DNA from: Gremmenia infestans
Lineage: Eukaryota > Ascomycota > Leotiomycetes > Helotiales > Hamatocanthoscyphaceae
Length of the DNA stretch: 64,000 nucleotides
Direction: 5' to 3'
Assembly: GCA_032629725.1 (NCBI GenBank)
Contig: JAFEVB010000002.1
Location: 3,720,001 to 3,784,000 of the forward strand
Within the stretch, counting starts at the first letter, position 1; each line of letters begins with the position of its first letter. Below, piece by piece: positions 12,338-23,900 of the stretch. Below the pieces are notes generated by a model that saw nothing but the letters and a program-made list of their open reading frames with translations, made no database searches and was not told where the DNA came from. The position numbers and the translations under genes are program-made.

Positions 12338-15300
12338 CTACTTCTTTCCTCCTCTTTGAGGACTCTCTGCGAATCGAATACCCCGTGGCTTTGCGACAGG
12401 TGGCGGCACACGCGGCGTATCATCGTCGTCGCTATCACTGTCATCTTCCGCATCCTCATCACCAAATCCCAATGCAGCCTCTCTCCGTCGCTTCTCCGCA
12501 GCTGTCTCAACCTCGAGGTCGTCTAGATCCGGTTCGGCTTGTCTTGCTCTACCTCTTTGGGCAGGAGTGACATCGTCGATTCCCTTCAGAGCCTTCTCTC
12601 TTCTCCTGCGCTCTGTAGCGGTTTCGCCCGTATTAGTCGATGGAGACGCCGGTTGCTTGCCCGGCGAAGTTGGCTTTTTGTATTTGGTTGGAGCTCTTCT
12701 TCGTACGGCGCGTTCTTCATCGCTGTCGCTTGATTGCTCCATTATCGGCGCTCCCCGCTGACGTGCCATTTCTGCGCCCAGAGTTTTTGCAGTGCGGGTG
12801 CCGGAAGCTGCTTGGTGACCCATGGCCTCAAGCAACCTACTGCTGCCAGGACTATCGGTACTAGCGTCTTTCTTGGCTGCAAGTTTCATCGCGGGGTCTG
12901 CATTGCTATTCTCAACAATCTCACTTCGAGCCTGTGGGTCTAGAGCTTGGATTTCCTTCAGGAAATCTTCTTTGGTCAGACGGCGGCCAGCGCCACCGAT
13001 CATAAATCTAATACGCCGGTCGTCGTCTTGGTCGTCTTCACCGTCGTTTTCACCTCGTTTCTTGCCCGTCCATGTGGTCATCCTTGAAATACCTTGACGA
13101 ACTGCACCGGGCGTCGCAGTATTGGAAGTCGATGCCCCAGCGTTGGCATTGGAAGGTTTGCTACTGAAACCAGTCCAAGTTCCCATACGCTGAATACCTT
13201 GCCGGGTAGCACTTGGCTCGCCTTCTCGCGGGGGCTTCGCACCTGCGGGAATATCATATTTCTTTACAACTTCTCCGTCTTCATCTTCAACGATAATCTA
13301 CAGGAAAGAGTCAGTGGCCACCCAATCAATGCGCTACAGGTAACTCACAGTATTACCGAATTGATAAGCAAGAGCCGGCCCACGCGTCTTGTGGTGCTCC
13401 TTCTTAGTCTTTTGGGGATTCTCATGGCTTTCTCCACCTGCCTCGTCCTTATGCATCCAGACACCTAGCTTCTTCCGGAGGTTCTTGACCCCGTGTGCTG
13501 GATGATCTTTATCTCCGAAAGATTCCCTTTTAAACTGTTTGATTTTTTGACCGGTCCTCGATGGACTGAGTTCGGTGCTTAGGACGTCCCCGTCTTCATT
13601 TTCAATTATCACATCCTCCCCTTCTTGGTAAACCTCCGTTTCTTCCGGGTGTCGCTCTGCATCCGATCGATGTTGGTCTCGCTTCTCAGAGTCGTGCCGG
13701 TGCAAAATTTCGTGCATCTCAGGGTCGTCCTGCACCTCTCCAAGCTCGCCCTCGTTCTTCTCGTCATCATCGTTTGCCTCCGCTGGGGATTCTCCAGGTG
13801 TCAAAGTATCCGAGACACTTACATTTTCACTCTGACTCCGGCGTTGAGGATAAATCGCAGACTCGCTGACAGGACCTCCAGGACCGTGACCATCGTCCCA
13901 CTTTTTCTTGCGTCGACGTGGGATGATCGACGACGCCCGACTTCCGTTATGACTCGGGTTGTCTTCTTCCTTCTGACGGCGAAGGAAGTTTCCTGGCATG
14001 CCAATGGGAGGAAGAGACCCAGGAGGCAAGTCCAGTGGCTCTGCATCTGTCTCTGATGCGACAGATTTCGCTTGCGACCTTGATGTGGACGAGATACGCG
14101 GAAGTCGATTCATCCAATTCGGGCCGTCCGGGCCAGCTGTTGTATATGACATTGTTAAGTGAAGTGTGTTGATATGCTTACCAAGCGTGAAAACTGCAAT
14201 TGATGAGCCGTGGACAAGGATTGATGAAATGACGAGGAAAGTTGTGATAGGCCAGATAAGCGCAACAATGATGTAGTTTTTCGCCTCTGGGTCTGTATAC
14301 GATGCCAAAGGTGTGGTTGATTCTGCCTCCAGTTCAGCTCTAGCAAGAATAGCAACAAAAATAGCTCCGACTCCGATGGGACCAAAATGACCCGCAAACA
14401 AAGCCTCTCGCCATGTTTTAATATCTGGTATCAAAGGTTTTAGTGCCATCATGATAGGGATCCGGCGGAAGAAAATGACGAAAAGAGCGATGACAACCAG
14501 CCTCCACGGCGTAAGACCAATAGCGGCGTTGTTATATTGTTCCCAGGGGATGATTGTGCCAAGGTAGACAAAGTATGCCAGATTGAGCAACAGATCAATG
14601 ACGTTAGAGACGTGAGATTCTTCTGTCTTTTGTGTAAACCATCCATCATTAGAGAATCCGACACCTGCAGCAAAACCGACGAGTAGATCATCAACACCTA
14701 GGATACTTCCAGACCCAGCGCAGAACAGGGCGAGGACGAAGTAGAAGACGAGAAAGCTTTCCCGGTCCACGAGATCGTGCTTTTCTGCTAGTTTGATGCC
14801 ATGTCTGCCAATGTAACCAACCATGAAACCATAAAAAGCTCCAAAAACACATTCATACAGAATTGTGATAGCGAACCAATGAAGAGAGACGGCATCGGGT
14901 TCATGTCTGTACTCAATAATATACAGAGCAAGATAGATGAATGGAAATGCCATGCCGTCGTTGCAGCCGGACTCGGCAGAAAGGACATCTCTCAAATGTT
15001 TCGGCACTCTTTTGGCGAACTTGCCTTTACCAACAACGGAACTGGCGAGGACAGGATCTGTAGCAGTAACACAGGCCGCGCAACACAAACTCTCTAGCCA
15101 GTTCAGCGTAGGTATCATCCACCAAATGAACAAACTTGTGACCAGCCATCCAAATGTCATGACTGGAATTAACAGGAACACAACACTGCGCCAGTGCTTT
15201 TCCATATAATACTTTGGTAATTCTACACCAACGGCAAAACATTGCACAACGAGCACGATGCGGGAGAATTCGAGTGTTATTTGGTCCGTGTTACCCCATG

Positions 15301-15487
15301 TATTTGGATTGATCAGATTCGCCGCGTGAGGCCCGAAAATGACCCCACAGATGGTGGCTACGGTTGCTTCGCCAATATACAATCGCTCCTTGATGAAGGA
15401 GGAGCACAGCATGAACAACGAGGTGAAGCCGCCGAGGATGATATAGACCAGATGCGGCCGATTGATCGAGAGGTGGTCCCACGCCAT
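12338..15487 (-). CDS. nha1: Plasma-membrane Na+(K+)/H+ antiporter Nha1
   Basis: Two exons joined over a 51-nt intron (13298-13348) encode 1032 residues, close to yeast Nha1 (985). The first about 430 residues hold some 12 membrane segments of the CPA1 sodium/proton exchanger fold. Key motifs are CFAVGVELPKYYM (81-95), the ATDPVLASS motif (142-150) and SAESGCNDG (170-178), whose acidic pair is needed for cation transport in Nha1/Sod2. The segment after the last helix, VAVFTLGKHINTL-like, matches the conserved membrane-proximal region. The remaining about 600 residues are a hydrophilic cytoplasmic tail, rich in charged and Ser/Pro stretches, with a repeated short motif (QRMGTWTGFS and SRMTTWTGKK). 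In yeasts the protein exports Na+ and K+ in exchange for H+ and the tail controls osmotic responses. The start is the first ATG before the first hydrophobic helix. Confidence 0.95.
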
Positions 15488-17034
15488 CTTGATTGCGATT
15501 CGATTGAAGACTCGGCTTTGAAGCTTGTCGTCAAAATTTGCACTGTTTGTATTCGAGGAATTTTCAGGTCAGCTTAGGTGTGTTATCCGTAAAGTTCTGG
15601 CCAGAGGATCCTCGGTGATCGTCTGTGGGAGGTAGGTAGGAGTCGATGTCGCGATTGTTGTTGGATTGATTATTTGACAGGTCTTCCAGTGAGACTGACC
15701 GATTCGCAGAGCTGCCACACAGCAGGAGCGTCAATCAGGAGCGTTCAATGGAACAAGTATCCAGGACAACTAGCAATTGATATGGCTGAAGTTGAAGCAA
15801 TGGTTTGTGGTGAAGTCGTGGGGGCGTGAGATGTTTTCCAAAGTGTTTCCTTCCTTTTTTTGTGCACCTTCCTGTGTTCAGGTACCCGTGCCTTTGCCCT
15901 TCCTGATTCCCCAGTCGGTCGATTCTGTCAAGAGTATTGGATGCGCTCGAAGCATTCAGACTGTTGGTGCGCCCAGTCGCCGCTCCGTCAATATATGTGC
16001 AGTTGTTTATTCCTTCTCCTGGATGTTACCACTGGTCCGGTTGCTGCGCGCGCACGGTCAGTGATTGTCAAGTCCCGCGAAGGGCTACTTCGTATTTGGG
16101 GGAGGTTAAGGTGGAGGTGGGGATGGCGATGCGATTCGGAATAAATAATATGGGAGAGGAGGGTGGTGATGTGATTTGATTGAAGATTGAAGATGCCAAG
16201 TGTGCTAAGAATTTTTAGATGGCGCCCGTCCTTTCATCAGCCAGCCGAGTGGGCTAAGCTTGTACTTTATATACTCGTGAGGACGAGTCGCAAAGATAGA
16301 GATAGATAGCCAAGAATGCCCAGACCGAGGAGGAGTGGAAGAACAGAAGTTCGGTGGGAGAGAAAGACTCGGTAGAATCGGGTCTGCGGCTTGGTTGGTC
16401 TGGGCAAGACAAGGGACAGAGATCCTGGTGATCTAGATTCTAAGGTGTTGCTTCCCTTCCTTACGAGCACCTTGCAATCTCCATTCTACTGTATTCAGCT
16501 GCCAAAGGAACCATATTGCTATCCGAATCACCCCTGGCATATGTCTGATAGCTCTGAATAGTGTCACAATTGCTTTTTCTGGTTCCATTTCCACTTTATG
16601 CTCTAGCTACAACAACATGGGACCCCACGAGTCAGAGGAGCTACACCCCGGGCGATACGTCATGGTTATTGGACGAAACGGAACTTTTTCTGCCAAGCCA
16701 TCCTCGCCATCCAAGGCCCAAAGCAGCATACCCAAGTGGGGGGGCTCGTGTCTGGGCGGTGAGGGTGAGAAGCAGCGACCACGCGCCACACATGTGGAGG
16801 GAGGGGAGAAGGTGACGTTGTGATGTGGGGGCTCTCTTTGCCATCTTGGGTCGGTTTCGGTCTGGTCTGGACATGGCATGGTACCGTATGGTATGCCATG
16901 CCATGCCATGCTATGCCATGGCCTTACCTTATCGACCATGACATTGACTACCTGGTAGTTGCTTGACATGTACTGTACAGTAAGTAGTGTGGAGTTTCCC
17001 GAATCTACAATCACATGAAAACTAATGTGGTGTG
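15488..17034. other. Upstream region of nha1 and intergenic spacer
   Basis: No gene is supported. The region holds the nha1 promoter and probably a long 5' leader. A minus-strand open frame (16607-17071) of 154 codons has no recognised content and overlaps GC-rich low-complexity DNA, so it was not called. A short tandem of ATGCC units lies at about 16885-16920. Confidence 0.35.
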
Positions 17035-18104
17035 GCCTCAGAACGCCGTCGAATAAAATGCGATGCAACAAAACCCCATTGCCAGGCGTGTAGCAGAGCG
17101 TCCCCGAAGCCCTACGACAAGGCTATTATCGGGATGCGGCAGATGAAACCAGATCTCGACAAAATTAATTGTCTCCGGAAGACGTTGATAGCATGTTTGC
17201 TAGTCAATTTGCATCGAGTCATATTTACAGGATGCTAATACGGCATATCTACATGCTCAAACAGGTTACAGTACGACCTTCTCCATAGATGCATCGAAAA
17301 CTCTCCTCACAAGACAACTGGCCTAGCTTCACTAAATAGCAGCATTATCGAGGATGATATATATGGCGAACTCGTGTGCTACGTGTGCTAAGATTTGTCT
17401 ACGGCATTGCGACTTATGACAATAGCGGACTCTAAACTAGCCCAAAGGCCAGGGCTTGAGCGAAACCAGTTCAGACGGCGTGAGGGTACCTCAGCAGTGC
17501 ACGATATGCCCTCATCGTTCTCGAGCGTCGACGAAACAACTACCAGGAGCTTATCCTACGGCGAACTTTCCATCTTGTGGGAGAAACGTTCACTCGCATC
17601 GTCTCGGTCAAAAGCGAATCTGGTCACGCATTTACCGCAGACAGTCTAGTGGAGTTGATAGATCCATGTCATGTTCCTGAAATGCTTCTAAGAGGTCGCG
17701 ATGGGTATATTCAGGACATGAGGCGGTAGTACAAAGCTCTCGACCCTATTTTTGATAGTTCTCTAGCTTCTCGCGACACAGAAACCTCCATGGGCGCAGC
17801 ACTACTTCGAATCCACGCCCTAGAAGCTGATATTTCACTTGCGGGGACATGTTTCACAGTGGAATATTCCTTCGACGAGTATTTCCCCGCCTCCAGAGAG
17901 ATCGTCGAACTCTCTCGATTTGTCGTTCAAACATCCGTCCAAAAATTGTCAAAACTCGAGCGTATTTTGAATCTTGACATTGGGATTGAGAAGGGTCTCT
18001 ATCCTACCGCACTATACTGCCGAGACAACGACATCCGCCACGAAGCACTCCACATCCTGCGTTCACAAGCATACCGGCATTCCCTTTTACGTACTTACAG
18101 TTAG
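17035..18104 (+). pseudogene. Decayed Zn(II)2Cys6 transcription factor
   Basis: A partial zinc-cluster signature, RRRIKCDATKPHCQACSRA, follows an intron-like acceptor at about 17041, but the first two cysteines and the last one are not found in frame. The middle (17150-17750) is broken by stops and shows no continuous frame. The end is still recognisable: residues MGAALLRIHALEADISLAG and later IEKGLYPTALYCRDNDIRHE then ALHILRSQAYR resemble the C-terminal part of fungal regulators of this class (the part with 'PPLYFVAxxCRDxxIRRxAL'). It ends with a TAG at 18104. A regulator that lost function and is eroding is the simplest reading. AT-rich repeat-like DNA follows directly. Confidence 0.65.
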
Positions 18105-18574
18105 ATCCAACGTCGATGTAATATAGTGGTAAGATTAAAAGTTTATATTACGGGTTGCTCGTATAGATAAAAGTTTAGCTTAAAGCAGTGGAAGTTCTAG
18201 AATTTAGAAAGGATGAACAAGATCTGGAAATTCGGCCTGTGGTAAACGCCATTTCTACTCTAAGTTTCCCTCACTTACTACTCGCTGTGCTAGGATAAAA
18301 ATTAGGTGGTACAGGGTAAGGGACGACAAATTATATCGCGTCGTGTATTTTAGTAGTATTAGAGAGCAAGAGCAACCCCAATGCATGCTCCTTCTTTAAG
18401 CGCCAACTCCGTGGTATATACTGTGAATCTCCACCTCCATCGCTGCTTCCCAATGGTATCTATCATTAATGCCGCCATTGACATCCCTATGCGTATATAC
18501 ATAATGCTCTTTCATGATGTACCGTAACCGCCCATTAATCAGGCGCCCTCTATTCGCCGATGCAATAAATCATT
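18105..18574. other. AT-rich spacer downstream of the relic
   Basis: The first 280 nt are AT-rich with many TTA/TAA words and look like eroded repeat DNA. The rest should contain the 3' end of the leftward regulator gene. No open frame of note. Confidence 0.3.
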
Positions 18575-20950
18575 TCATATGATGCTTGTAATGCTCATCC
18601 GTTCGTTTCTCTGATCTCGTTCTGGACCCATGGAACCGCTACCAGCAGGACCGCCATACATAGGAGGTAAGGGATGTCCATAGCCGCCCTGCTCTCTCGC
18701 CAGAACGCCCACCAGATACTCGACTCTCTCCCACCCACCCCAATCTCGTGCCTCTACATCCGTCAAGATCGTCGTTCCCTCCTCCCTGCCGCCGCTCATC
18801 AGCGTAGCACTGGGTCCAACCGCACCACTATTCGCCGTGATATTCATCCCCGTCTCACTACCAGCCCACACCCAGCTATTCTCCGTGCTCGCTTGCAGGT
18901 CGCCCGAGACATACGCCAGTATCTCTTCGTCCATCTCTGGCTCGCCGCGGTATCCTCGACTGCCTGCCATCCCACCCGCACGTCGCTTCTCAATCAGCGC
19001 GCCGAGGAAGAAGGCTACGTTGCGTCCACATGCGACGTTGACGTCCCGGAGTGTGGCGACGTTGGCTGACGCGCGGATGCAGGTGAGAGCTGCGTCGAAG
19101 TGACCGCCGAAAAGGAGGAATAATGTACAGCGCCATATATGCGTACATGTCATCGCGTTGGCCGTCGGGCCAAAAGGGGGGTTTGCGGGATGCAAAGGCG
19201 CTGATGAAGCCGTGGCCCGCGCGAACAGGTTTGCGGAATCCAAAGATGTTCTGATGCACTGCTCTATTGCATTTGCACGGATCTCAGGTGGGCAGGAAGT
19301 TGTAAGGTTATGGCGATGAAGGATAAGGCGTGCGTTCATGAGGTGGCAGATTGGCGCAAGCATACGAGGGTCCAGCGGCTGGGTTGCAGTAAGCTGGCAG
19401 GCTGGTGGAAAGGAAGACATGCAAGAGGAGAAGTGCGTATCGAAGGTTGCGAGGGTTGAGGAAGAGATGACGGGTGATTTTAACGTCTTGATGAGTTGGG
19501 ACACGGCACGTACGACGTGGATAATGGGAAGAATGAAATTGGTGAGAGGAGAGACACCATTTGGGACTAGCATACCAGCATCGTGGATATAGTGATCGTC
19601 GATAGCTGCTGGAAGACTGACGTCGCAGTCTGCATCTTCGATCAGGAGAGGCCGGCCAAGCTCAAGGGACATGTGCCGGTCCCAAACATAGATTCCCCAC
19701 CAAACTCTTCTCCGCATTTCTCCTTCGATCATAGGCCATGGACCAGTCTCACAGTGGAGACCAATGTCTTGAGATATTCGGACAGCTGATGCAAGCCATG
19801 TCCAAGCTGCCGACTTGAGATTCAACTCAGCAAGGAAAATGCTCGTCAGTATTGCTCCTCGCGCATGGTCAATGACATATTCGTCATTCCACAAGTCGGT
19901 CAACATGTGCGATATCTCGATAAACTCTTTCCCCTTTTGCGGACGACGTATGCTCGGATCTGAACTGAAGAGCACCCCAACTGCCAAGACAGAGAAGAAA
20001 AGGGAAGCCCATACTGGCGGCACACCATGCAGGCTCCCAGCTTTATATACAGCCTCATATTCTTGCTCGAAGGTTGGCCAATGTAGAATAGGAATGATCA
20101 TATGCATGGATGCATAATACGAACCGAGGATGTGGTCCGCCATGAGTTTCGGTGGTAGGTCCGGACGAGGGTGATTGAAAGGTCCTTGTGATCCAATTTG
20201 GCGATAAGGAGCAGGTGGCTTGAAAATACCCCGGCCAAAATTCCGAATATTCGATCGAACCCGCGCAAGGTCATGGGGTGGCGGCGGCCGTTGCTTCCTC
20301 TTTGGGTGGGAACCAATTTCAGGTAATTGCAAAGTAACTTGCGCTGGTCCCTCATTATCTGCATCCATTTGGCCATCTCTCATGTTCAACATGGACCGCA
20401 GTTGAGAGTTCTCTCTCTTGACTTGTGAGATTTGCTTTTCCAGATCTTGCACTTGCTTGATAGATGACATTCGTCGATTGGTCTCTTTGGTGAACTGACA
20501 TTTTACATTCCGACTCGAGCATTCAGAGCAGCTCGTTGTTTCTGTTGCATCGCATTTCACCTTGCGTTCGCGGCAAGCATCGCAGCTCGGATCTTTCCTC
20601 CTCTGTCGATAGGCCCTTTTCTGCGCCTGCAAATTTGCAGACGACATTTGTGACCCAGAGGGACCAGGAGTACCACTTGAGGATCTCGTAGAATCAGCCA
20701 TTGATTCCATTCCTGGTCCTGGAGAAGTTGCTCCCGAGCTGTACGGGTTTTGAAACCCGCTGTGGACTAATGGTAGATTGACGTGTTGAGGATGTTGGCC
20801 GCTCATCGGCCTAGGCGAGGCGCCCATAAGCCCTCCTTCGTATACTCCTTGATTTCGAGGCGATGCTGCTGAGGAGACAGAGGAAGAGTCGTAAGAAGAC
20901 GTAGAAGGTATCGGAGACCTGGAATACGTATTATGTGATGATCCCGCCAT
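18575..20950 (-). CDS. Zn(II)2Cys6 transcription factor with fungal_trans domain
   Basis: A single exon encodes 791 residues. A Ser/Pro/Gly-rich N-terminal 110 residues precede the zinc cluster CDACRERKVKCDATETTSC followed by SECSSRNVKC: six cysteines in the C-x2-C-x6-C-x6-C-x2-C-x6-C pattern. A heptad-like segment follows (QVQDLEKQISQVKRENSQLR), which would dimerise the DNA-binding domain. The fungal_trans (PF04082-type) middle region includes ILHWPTFEQEYEAVY, SAVRISQDIGLH and GEMRRRVWWGIYVWDRHMSL. The C-terminal end has a Gly-rich loop and ends MSITSII. The start is the first ATG (an upstream in-frame TTG at 20956 is ignored). Target genes are unknown; it stands alone between the relic regulator and a long gene-free stretch. 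Confidence 0.92.
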   Translation of the reverse strand: MAGSSHNTYSRSPIPSTSSYDSSSVSSAASPRNQGVYEGGLMGASPRPMSGQHPQHVNLPLVHSGFQNPYSSGATSPGPGMESMADSTRSSSGTPGPSGSQMSSANLQAQKRAYRQRRKDPSCDACRERKVKCDATETTSCSECSSRNVKCQFTKETNRRMSSIKQVQDLEKQISQVKRENSQLRSMLNMRDGQMDADNEGPAQVTLQLPEIGSHPKRKQRPPPPHDLARVRSNIRNFGRGIFKPPAPYRQIGSQGPFNHPRPDLPPKLMADHILGSYYASMHMIIPILHWPTFEQEYEAVYKAGSLHGVPPVWASLFFSVLAVGVLFSSDPSIRRPQKGKEFIEISHMLTDLWNDEYVIDHARGAILTSIFLAELNLKSAAWTWLASAVRISQDIGLHCETGPWPMIEGEMRRRVWWGIYVWDRHMSLELGRPLLIEDADCDVSLPAAIDDHYIHDAGMLVPNGVSPLTNFILPIIHVVRAVSQLIKTLKSPVISSSTLATFDTHFSSCMSSFPPACQLTATQPLDPRMLAPICHLMNARLILHRHNLTTSCPPEIRANAIEQCIRTSLDSANLFARATASSAPLHPANPPFGPTANAMTCTHIWRCTLFLLFGGHFDAALTCIRASANVATLRDVNVACGRNVAFFLGALIEKRRAGGMAGSRGYRGEPEMDEEILAYVSGDLQASTENSWVWAGSETGMNITANSGAVGPSATLMSGGREEGTTILTDVEARDWGGWERVEYLVGVLAREQGGYGHPLPPMYGGPAGSGSMGPERDQRNERMSITSII

Positions 20951-23900
20951 CTTCAAGACCTGAAATCTGCAATTTTATTCAAATGATAGCAACAAGTGTA
21001 GATGGACTAAAGCACAATTGTTTGTACAGGCTCGATCGGAGGAGGTGAACTTAAGGCAAACGTTTGGAGGCCAGCCTCATTGCACAAGATGTTGCTGAAC
21101 GGTCAGATCCTTCGGGAAAGGAACAAACCTCACCGCAAGTGTCCGATGAGGCGATATTTAAATGGCCGTTGACAATGTAACAATCAACAGCGATTGTTTT
21201 AGTCAGAAGACTACCTGGCCTCAGAAAGTGATTTCTGGTATCTTTCTCGCCGGGCTGCAGTTTGGTGGGACGTCAGGGCTGCTATGTTCCGATGCAGGCC
21301 TTCAGTGCGTCAGGGCTGGCTAGATTGTACCCCACCTGACACCAATAGCCAAAGGCACCAAGTGTCGGCAGCTAATCCGTACCAGAGGGGGTTCAATCTA
21401 TGATAGGGAAGTCATCAGCTAGGTGCGTGGCGAACGATGAAGAATATGTGTGTAGGAGAGAAAGTCATGGTGTTGCAGTGCCAGTAATGAAAAAGAAAAC
21501 TGCCGGAAATGGAGAGGATGGATATGTGAAGCGGAGAGCGATATTCCCAGGCGTGGGTCGTTCCGAGAAGGAGGGTATGTGACGGAAGCACAAGCATTGG
21601 CTTGCCCCCTTTAAGGCTGATTAGGAAATCTGGAGTAATAATAATCCAAGCATTATTTGAAGCAAAAATTCGCAGAGCCCTGGCCAGCTTTCCTTGCTAC
21701 CCGGGCATCCCTGCTGCTCCGTTAAAGTAGCGATGGCGATGACTGAACCTTGCATCCATCATCCCCAGGGCCTTGAATATCAGCAGGGGATAGGAAGGGA
21801 ATGAGCATGGAAGTGGGTACTCCGAGTAGGGAGTGGGGAGGACGAGTGATACGAATGCGCCAAAACACCCAGGGGTAAAGAGGGGGAGGGGAGGGGAGAC
21901 CAAGGTCTGGTGGCTGGCTGGCTGGCTGGCTGGCTGGGGCTTGGGGAATATTCCGACCTCCCCGAATCAGGGCCGCGGCGCACAACGAGACCTAGAGAGT
22001 GTACCTTTAGAGTACTGTAACAAGTGTGAACCACAGCTTGTAGGTTGCAACATCGTACAACTTAACGGGAGGAATATGATTTGCATTGCTGACGGTGCGC
22101 TTCAGGAACTCGTGCAGGCTTCTCGGTAGATGAGCCGCTCCAGTGGGGGGGCGTCAATCAAGTAAATTGACAAACATACCGGGGAAGATGTTTCACAGTT
22201 TCAATGAGCATCCAGTGGACACTAAGAACCTCTCGGGATGTGGCGTGACTGGGCGTTCCTGTAACGTTCTTTGCATACAGAGTACGTAGGCGTAGCCTGG
22301 ACTTCAGTCTCCTTTCGGTACACTCTGCCGAAAGGTTCGGCCCGCTGATAGGTCCACGCTCGGGAGTAAGGAAGATGAAGAGGCCTGGTTCCAGAGGGCC
22401 TTTATGGAAGACACGAGGGCTAGAAGAATACGATGTACCAAGTAGATGACGGTTTCTCAAGACGTCTTCTTTCCCGATTTGTAACGTCTCGACTGTACTT
22501 CAAGATATGCAACAGCACGTGTAAAAGGCTGTATGGTTATCCTCACTTTTGTGGCAGTAGTGGATAGATATATCTTCGCACAGTGCTACACGGCGCCGTC
22601 TTGACTATAGGTAGCCTTCCGGGAAGGAGATTTAATAGGCGATACTGCCCTCAATCCTGGTTTGCAGGGGCCCGGATGCTAGGACAGGGTATAATGGTGA
22701 TCGGATAAGAGGTGGTACTTGCAACCCTTGCTATATGAAGCTCTTTACTCCGGACAGCGGGTTGTTTGTGGTGTCACCAGGGGACTTCGGAGAATGCCTC
22801 GACAGCGTATTTTGGCCCATTCAAGAAGCACCAGACAGTCCGAAGATGCATGCTAAATGTATGCGAGGCTGGTGTAAAGGGCGTTGGCGTATTTGACAAG
22901 TCCACGAGAATGAAGTTTTTGTTCTACTGACATAGAACTATGAGTACCGGCATGACTTCGAAAAAGCGCCGTAGCACTCAACCAGCTTTCACACCGTCAA
23001 ATCAACTAGGTACTGAAGGTGACAAGGACTTCTGCGGGGTCTATAAGAGCCACGTGCCCAATAAGGCAGTGCATTTGGCGTTTCATGTCTTAAAACTCTG
23101 CATTTTACCTTTTTGCCCTGAGGACGGCGGAGATCCAGGCTGGAATGTTCCGAGAAGTCCACCCGGTCGACTAGGGCTGTAGGCACGATGAGATGGTGAC
23201 AGGGAAGAGAATCCTTGAGTACGTGGACGCCGGCAGTATTTTAGGCATACGGTTGTATGGTTCAGGCTGGTCTACTGTATCCATCCTGTGGGGTGGCGTC
23301 GGTTACTGATGTGGACGTGACCTGGGCTTATGACCGCTGAAAAAAAGAAAGTAAGAAAGTCCGTGCTAGTGCTAGGATATTATCAAGTGTTTTATCGATG
23401 CTATTAAGTTACTAACCTTGTAGGGTTAAAAACTAATGCCAGAAGATCCGCTTAGCGGTACGGTAGAGGTACAGTAGTACTGTAACTGCCCGCCTGTGGA
23501 ACGTCAAGCAGGAGACGCACGCGTGGACGAATACGTAAATCAGGTATATATGCAAATTTGTACCGTACCGGCGTCAAGGAAGGGGTTTAAAGCAATTGGT
23601 GTGTACCCCATATTCGTCCAGCGGTTCGAAACGTTTTACGGATCTATTTACCTCGCTCCCAAAGTTCCAAAGTTCCTTCTGGCTGCCGCAACGACCTATT
23701 TTCAAAGCAGCGGCCTCGGAATCTCAGTGGTAAAACCCGAGTGTACTGATATTACTAGAAGTATATCTGTGCTTCTGCAGGCTCAAAGGACTGGCGAAAG
23801 TTTGGTTTTGCCGCATACTGTATGAATACGACCGAGAGCACAAGACAAAGCTTGTTTGCTCTAGAATACGCCGAGATTGCATTCACTGGTATGGCTCTTG

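Noticed and set aside
14152..14196. A 45-nt GT...AG segment in nha1 that could be an in-frame, stop-free intron
   Set aside because: The encoded residues (LGKHINTL...MSYT) match the conserved region after the last helix of Nha1 proteins, so I read it as exon.
16607..17071. Minus-strand open frame of 154 codons
   Set aside because: It overlaps low-complexity DNA and the start of a relic on the other strand, with His/Pro/Arg-rich, non-conserved-looking sequence.
23496..23825. Plus-strand frame of 109 codons
   Set aside because: It starts at GTG, has no motif and no neighbouring exon; not enough support.
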